Shown here piece by piece: positions 60,249 through 64,000 of a DNA stretch of 64,000 nucleotides (the first letter of the stretch is position 1; every line of letters begins with the position of its first letter). This DNA is from JAEZKC01 sp046546375 (lineage in GTDB: Bacteria; Fibrobacterota; Chitinivibrionia; Chitinivibrionales; Chitinispirillaceae). Under the pieces are notes generated by a model that saw only the letters and a list, made by a program, of their open reading frames with translations, was not told the DNA's origin and ran no database searches. The position numbers were made by a program, and so were the translations under genes. The stretch spans positions 42,571-106,570 of the forward strand of contig JBKGXV010000003.1 of assembly GCA_046546375.1 (NCBI GenBank). The letters are read 5' to 3'.

Positions 60249-63200
60249 ATGTTGAAAAAAAGTTGGATCATGAAAACAGTTTTCTGTGCTTTGGCGCTTA
60301 TTGTTCTGCCGGCAAGAGTGCTTTGCGATGCGGCGTTCGATAAGCTTATCGCAGAAAAAAAGTATCAGGAAGCTTTGGATTATGCTGATGAGAAGATTCC
60401 AGCCTCTGACCGGGACGGAAAAATCTGGGCGGAACTGGCTAAGGCAAACGATGCACTGGGAATGACCGAAAAGGCTTTGGCCTGTTATCTTGTCTCCTGG
60501 AGAATGAACTCCGAAGATTATCAGTCTCTATTGGGTGCCGCTCAGGTCTACAACAAGCTCGAGCAGCATGACAACGCGGCAAATATGGCCCAGAAGGCGC
60601 TGGAGCTGAAATTCACCGCCCAGGCAAGCTGGGAATATGCACGTGCCTGTATTGCTCTGGGTAAACCGGCTGATGCCAAAAAAGCTCTGGAGAAGGTGAT
60701 TGAAGAGGATTCCTCCAACATGATTGCCAACAGGGAATTGGGGAATATCTATTATGATGAAGGGTCCTATACGAAAGCCGTTCCCCTGATAAAGAGAGCT
60801 TATAAAGAAAAAGCTGACGGGGAAGTCGCCTTCAAGCTTGGCAAATCCTATGTGGAGATCGGCGTGGCAGACAGTGCGCTGGTGTATCTGGAAAAAGCGG
60901 TTGCACAAAATGCCAAAATTTCAGAAAGCTCTCTTTACATTGCTCGGGCTCAGTTCGGCTTGAAAAAGTACGCCGATGCTATTGAGGGGTTCAAGAAAGT
61001 TTCAAAAGATCAGATGACCGCCATGGATCACTACATGGTTGCTGTCTCCAAAGAGAAAACCAAAGACAAGGCCGGAGCTATAGAAGACTATCAGAAAGCA
61101 ATTGATGCGTTCGGTGATGAAACCAAAAAGGAAGCGCTTCTGGCCCGGGAGAAAGCTGCACGAGCCCATATGGAAAAACAGGCTTTTTCCAAAGCATTGC
61201 CACTGCTTCAGTTTGTGGTGAAAGCTGATGAGAAAGGGAAAGTGGTATCGGATATCTACTTTCTTCTCGCCGATGCCCATCAGGGTATGGACAATGCAAA
61301 AGAGGCAATCAGCAGTTTGGAGAAGGCCATATCACTCGATTCCAAAAATATTGAGGCGTATGCCCGACTGGCTGACCTTTATGAGAAAAACGGGCAGAGT
61401 GAAAAGGCCAAAAGCACATTCGAGACCATGATGTCTCTGGATCCCAAAAACCCCGATGTATTTCTCTCTTTGGGACAATACAACCTTAAAGCTGAACGTT
61501 ACGATGAGGCTCTCAAGCATTTCCAGAAAAGCAACAGTCTGCGCAAGAGCGCTGCGGCTTCGGAGGGAATGGCCATTGCCTACCACAATCAGGAAAACAT
61601 CGCCAAGGCTCAGGAAATGGCCAAAGCTGCGATTGCTCTGAACCCCAATATCTGGCAAGCAAGAGTTATTCTTGCTCACACTCTCATAAATAACGAGAAC
61701 TATAAAGATGCTCAGGAACAGGCTGAATTCCTAGCTGAAAAAGAGCCTGAGAATGTGGAATATCTTTCCATGCTTGCCACCTGCTACGATAAAAACGGGG
61801 TTGAGGACAAGCTGGCCGAAACTGATAAGAAGATAGTCGAGCTGGATCGCAAAAACGTGGAATCCAGGCTTCGTCTGGCCCGCTATGCGGATAAAAAAGA
61901 AGATGTTGAGACTGCCTATAAAATGTACAAGGAAGTTTCTCTTCTTGATCCCAAAAATGAAGCGAGCTTCCGCCGGCTGGCCGAATTGTCCAGGGAAAAA
62001 GGAGAGAAAACAGATGCCATTTCATATCTGGAAAAATACCTGAAACTCTCTCCGAAGGACGCCGTGGCACAGAGAGATCTGGGTGATCTGCTTTATGAGC
62101 AGAAGAAACTGGATGCGGCTCTTAAATGCTACAGGGCAGCTATCAAAATCGATCCAAACCTCAAAGGATTTCACAAAAGATATGCCGAGATCGTTATTGC
62201 AAAAGGGCAGACTGATGAGGTCATAAAAGCTCTATCGACCCTGATTGAAAACGACGAGGCTGATTTCGGTACTTATACCACTCTGGGTATGATCTACCAG
62301 AAAAGAAAACAGCACGAAAAAGCCATTGACATGTATTCCAAGGCTCTTCAGCTGGATCCTCAGAACCTCGATGCACTCACGGCGCTTGGAACGAGTCAGG
62401 CCGAAAGCGGGGATCTCAACTCGGCAATCATCAGCTATGAACAGGCTGTCATGATGAACCCCGAAGCGGGTAAGGAATTCAAGGATCTCGGTGATCTCTA
62501 CACCAGGCAGGAAAAGAACGCTGAAGCAATCAAAGCGTATATGAAATATCTGGACAAGGTTCCCACCGACAAGAAAGTGGCAAAGAAAATCGGAAAAACC
62601 CTCTTTGAAGAAAAGAGATACAAGGAAGCTGCCAAGTATATGAAAATGGCACAGTCCGAAGATGCCGAATATCTGGTGATGTATTCAGAGGCATGTCTGA
62701 GATCGGACAAGACAAAGGAAGCCATTTCCACTCTGGAGGAGCTCAGGGAAAGAAAAAAGCTTTCCAACAGAAAGGATGTGCTCAAGATTCTTGCCGAAGC
62801 TTACGAGAAGACTGAGGACAGGAAGAATGCGGCCGCAACCTATGCCGACTACATTGGTATCAAAGGGGTGAAAGATGCCCAGGCTGCTTATAAAGCCGGA
62901 ACCCTTTACGAAGAAATCGATACAGCCAAAGCCATTGATATTTATTCAATGAATATAAGGAATTACCCTGATGATTTCCGCAACAGGCTCAGATTGGGAC
63001 TTTTGTATTCTCAAAATGAGGAAACACTTTCCAAAGCACTTCCGCTGCTCAAGAAGTGTACTGGCATCGCAGATTCTCTGCCAAAGGTATGGCTTGAACT
63101 GGCGCGGGTGTACGGGAAGATGCGCAAAACCGATAAGGAACTGGAGGCTTATCAGAATTTCGCGAAATCAGATCCTCAGCACCCTGAAGCCAACAAAAAA

Positions 63201-63941
63201 ATCGGTCTTTTGCTGATGGGCAAAGGTGACTATACCAATGCCATGGTGCATCTGGAAATCGCCAATACTGTAGCTCCCGATGATCCGCAAATAATGACGT
63301 ATCTGGCGCGGGGGTATGAAAGAACCGACCGCATGGATGAGGCTATCAGTCTGCTTGAAAAGGCCAAGAAGGCGCAACCCGAGGACGGTGATATCCGTTT
63401 TCAGCTCTTTCGGCTTTACGAGAAGGCCGGGCAGACCAAAAAGGCGCAAAAGGAGATCAAGCAACTGGTTGAGCTAAAGGAGGACAATCGCTATCTGATG
63501 CTTTACGGCAAGGCGCTTATTGAGCAGAAAAAGGTTAAAGAGGCGCAGAAGGTGGTCGATCAGATTCTTGAGGAGGATCCGGAAAACATCGATGCGCTGA
63601 TGCTCAAGGGAGAGGTGCAACGTGCCAAAAAGAAGTGGGATGAGGCCAGGGAGACGTACAGATTCATCTATACAATGATTCCCGATTACGCCCCCGCATT
63701 CCATGAAACCGCGGAAGTTTATATGTACAGTTCAAGGCCCAAGCCGTCTTTTGCCAAAGCTTTCTACAAAAGAGCTCTGATGAAGGACTCGACCTATGCA
63801 CCTGCTCATCTGGGTCTGGCCAGGCATGCCAAGAAATGGGAGAAGGATGAAAAGAAATATATGGAGCATTTGGAAAAGGCGGCCAAGCTAGCACCGGACA
63901 ACGAGGAGATAGCCGGGGAGCTCAAGAGGGCAAAGAAATAG
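60249..63941 (+). CDS. Large exported TPR-repeat protein
   Basis: The 1230-residue protein has a signal peptide (VFCALALIVLPARVLCDAA). It then has about 30 tandem tetratricopeptide repeats with the W-LG-Y-A-F-A-P pattern (for example AIDMYSKALQLDPQNLDALTALG, KAMISLDPKN-type units, and PDDFRNRLRLGLLYSQNEE). It is a periplasmic scaffold for protein complexes; the partner is unknown. AGGAGG lies about nine bases before the ATG at 60249; a second ATG seven codons in is possible. The cysteine after the signal sequence (LCDAA) could also make it a lipoprotein. A terminator follows the stop. Confidence 0.88.
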   Translation: MLKKSWIMKTVFCALALIVLPARVLCDAAFDKLIAEKKYQEALDYADEKIPASDRDGKIWAELAKANDALGMTEKALACYLVSWRMNSEDYQSLLGAAQVYNKLEQHDNAANMAQKALELKFTAQASWEYARACIALGKPADAKKALEKVIEEDSSNMIANRELGNIYYDEGSYTKAVPLIKRAYKEKADGEVAFKLGKSYVEIGVADSALVYLEKAVAQNAKISESSLYIARAQFGLKKYADAIEGFKKVSKDQMTAMDHYMVAVSKEKTKDKAGAIEDYQKAIDAFGDETKKEALLAREKAARAHMEKQAFSKALPLLQFVVKADEKGKVVSDIYFLLADAHQGMDNAKEAISSLEKAISLDSKNIEAYARLADLYEKNGQSEKAKSTFETMMSLDPKNPDVFLSLGQYNLKAERYDEALKHFQKSNSLRKSAAASEGMAIAYHNQENIAKAQEMAKAAIALNPNIWQARVILAHTLINNENYKDAQEQAEFLAEKEPENVEYLSMLATCYDKNGVEDKLAETDKKIVELDRKNVESRLRLARYADKKEDVETAYKMYKEVSLLDPKNEASFRRLAELSREKGEKTDAISYLEKYLKLSPKDAVAQRDLGDLLYEQKKLDAALKCYRAAIKIDPNLKGFHKRYAEIVIAKGQTDEVIKALSTLIENDEADFGTYTTLGMIYQKRKQHEKAIDMYSKALQLDPQNLDALTALGTSQAESGDLNSAIISYEQAVMMNPEAGKEFKDLGDLYTRQEKNAEAIKAYMKYLDKVPTDKKVAKKIGKTLFEEKRYKEAAKYMKMAQSEDAEYLVMYSEACLRSDKTKEAISTLEELRERKKLSNRKDVLKILAEAYEKTEDRKNAAATYADYIGIKGVKDAQAAYKAGTLYEEIDTAKAIDIYSMNIRNYPDDFRNRLRLGLLYSQNEETLSKALPLLKKCTGIADSLPKVWLELARVYGKMRKTDKELEAYQNFAKSDPQHPEANKKIGLLLMGKGDYTNAMVHLEIANTVAPDDPQIMTYLARGYERTDRMDEAISLLEKAKKAQPEDGDIRFQLFRLYEKAGQTKKAQKEIKQLVELKEDNRYLMLYGKALIEQKKVKEAQKVVDQILEEDPENIDALMLKGEVQRAKKKWDEARETYRFIYTMIPDYAPAFHETAEVYMYSSRPKPSFAKAFYKRALMKDSTYAPAHLGLARHAKKWEKDEKKYMEHLEKAAKLAPDNEEIAGELKRAKK

Positions 63942-63970
63942 TATATTTGGGCTTTTCGGTGGATATTAAG

Positions 63971-63999
63971 GCACCCGTTGAAATGCGGGTGCTTTTTTT
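63971..63999 (+). terminator. Intrinsic terminator of the TPR gene
   Basis: GCACCCG (63971-63977), loop of eight, CGGGTGC (63986-63992), then seven T. It is about 30 bases after the stop. Confidence 0.88.
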
Positions 64000-64000
64000 G

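Overview
The window reads as ordinary chromosome of a Gram-negative, probably free-living bacterium. Outer-membrane biology is prominent: an OmpA-family protein, an outer-membrane barrel next to a LolA-like carrier, PBP1A and PBP4-type cell-wall enzymes, a lipoprotein and many exported proteins. The mix of COG0119 condensing enzymes, DUF3108, DUF6485, a large TPR protein and a membrane spermidine-synthase-like protein is compatible with the Fibrobacterota/Chitinivibrionia or a related FCB-type lineage. That placement is inference only. No rRNA, tRNA, CRISPR array, prophage or plasmid backbone was recognised.

Layout. 1-4.7 kb: end of a membrane protein gene, Cu/Zn superoxide dismutase, threonine aldolase, two receiver-only response regulators back to back, a broken chemotaxis receptor, a possible small RNA and a ferritin-like protein. 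4.8-15.1 kb: a Ski2-type helicase, a glycosyltransferase, HrpA, a third receiver protein, CutA, DUF3108 and DUF6485 proteins and GDP-mannose dehydratase. 15.2-21.4 kb: a seven-gene minus-strand operon (membrane protein, winged-helix regulator, ABC ATPase, two FtsX-type permeases, LolA-like carrier, outer-membrane barrel). Its promoter carries a tandem 17-bp operator-like repeat. 21.7-24.9 kb: PBP1A and a parallel beta-helix protein.

25.0-34.4 kb: a branched-chain amino acid operon, ilvB-ilvN-ilvC-leuA-leuB-cimA-ilvE. It is preceded by a 33-codon leader peptide rich in Ile/Val/Leu and an attenuator with an exact 10-base antiterminator match. A second leucine unit at 41.3-43.2 kb has a 27-codon leader with six leucines, all encoded by CTA, and a four-segment attenuator, followed by a second 2-isopropylmalate synthase. 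leuC, leuD and ilvD are not in the window. cimA suggests isoleucine carbon can come from pyruvate by way of citramalate.

34.5-46.4 kb: a GT-C-like membrane protein, an OmpA-family protein, a membrane spermidine-synthase-like fusion, PBP4, YchF and a cyclic-nucleotide-binding protein. 46.4-50.8 kb: a RAYT-type (REP-associated Y1/HUH) transposase gene among five REP-like palindromes; a sixth copy lies at 8.1 kb. Two copies form the 3' ends of coding sequences. 51.4-55.5 kb: a compact operon of a small coiled-coil membrane protein, guanylate kinase, an FHA-FHA-ABC transporter and a Ser/Thr kinase, resembling the PknF/Rv1747 arrangement of mycobacteria. 55.5-64 kb: a second interspersed repeat family, YraN, an overlapping 48-codon ORF, TyrS, LMW phosphatase, an SDR enzyme, an amidase and a 1230-residue TPR protein closed by a terminator.

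The strongest observations are the two amino-acid attenuators, the RAYT/REP cluster, the autoregulated envelope-transport operon and the kinase/FHA-ABC pair.
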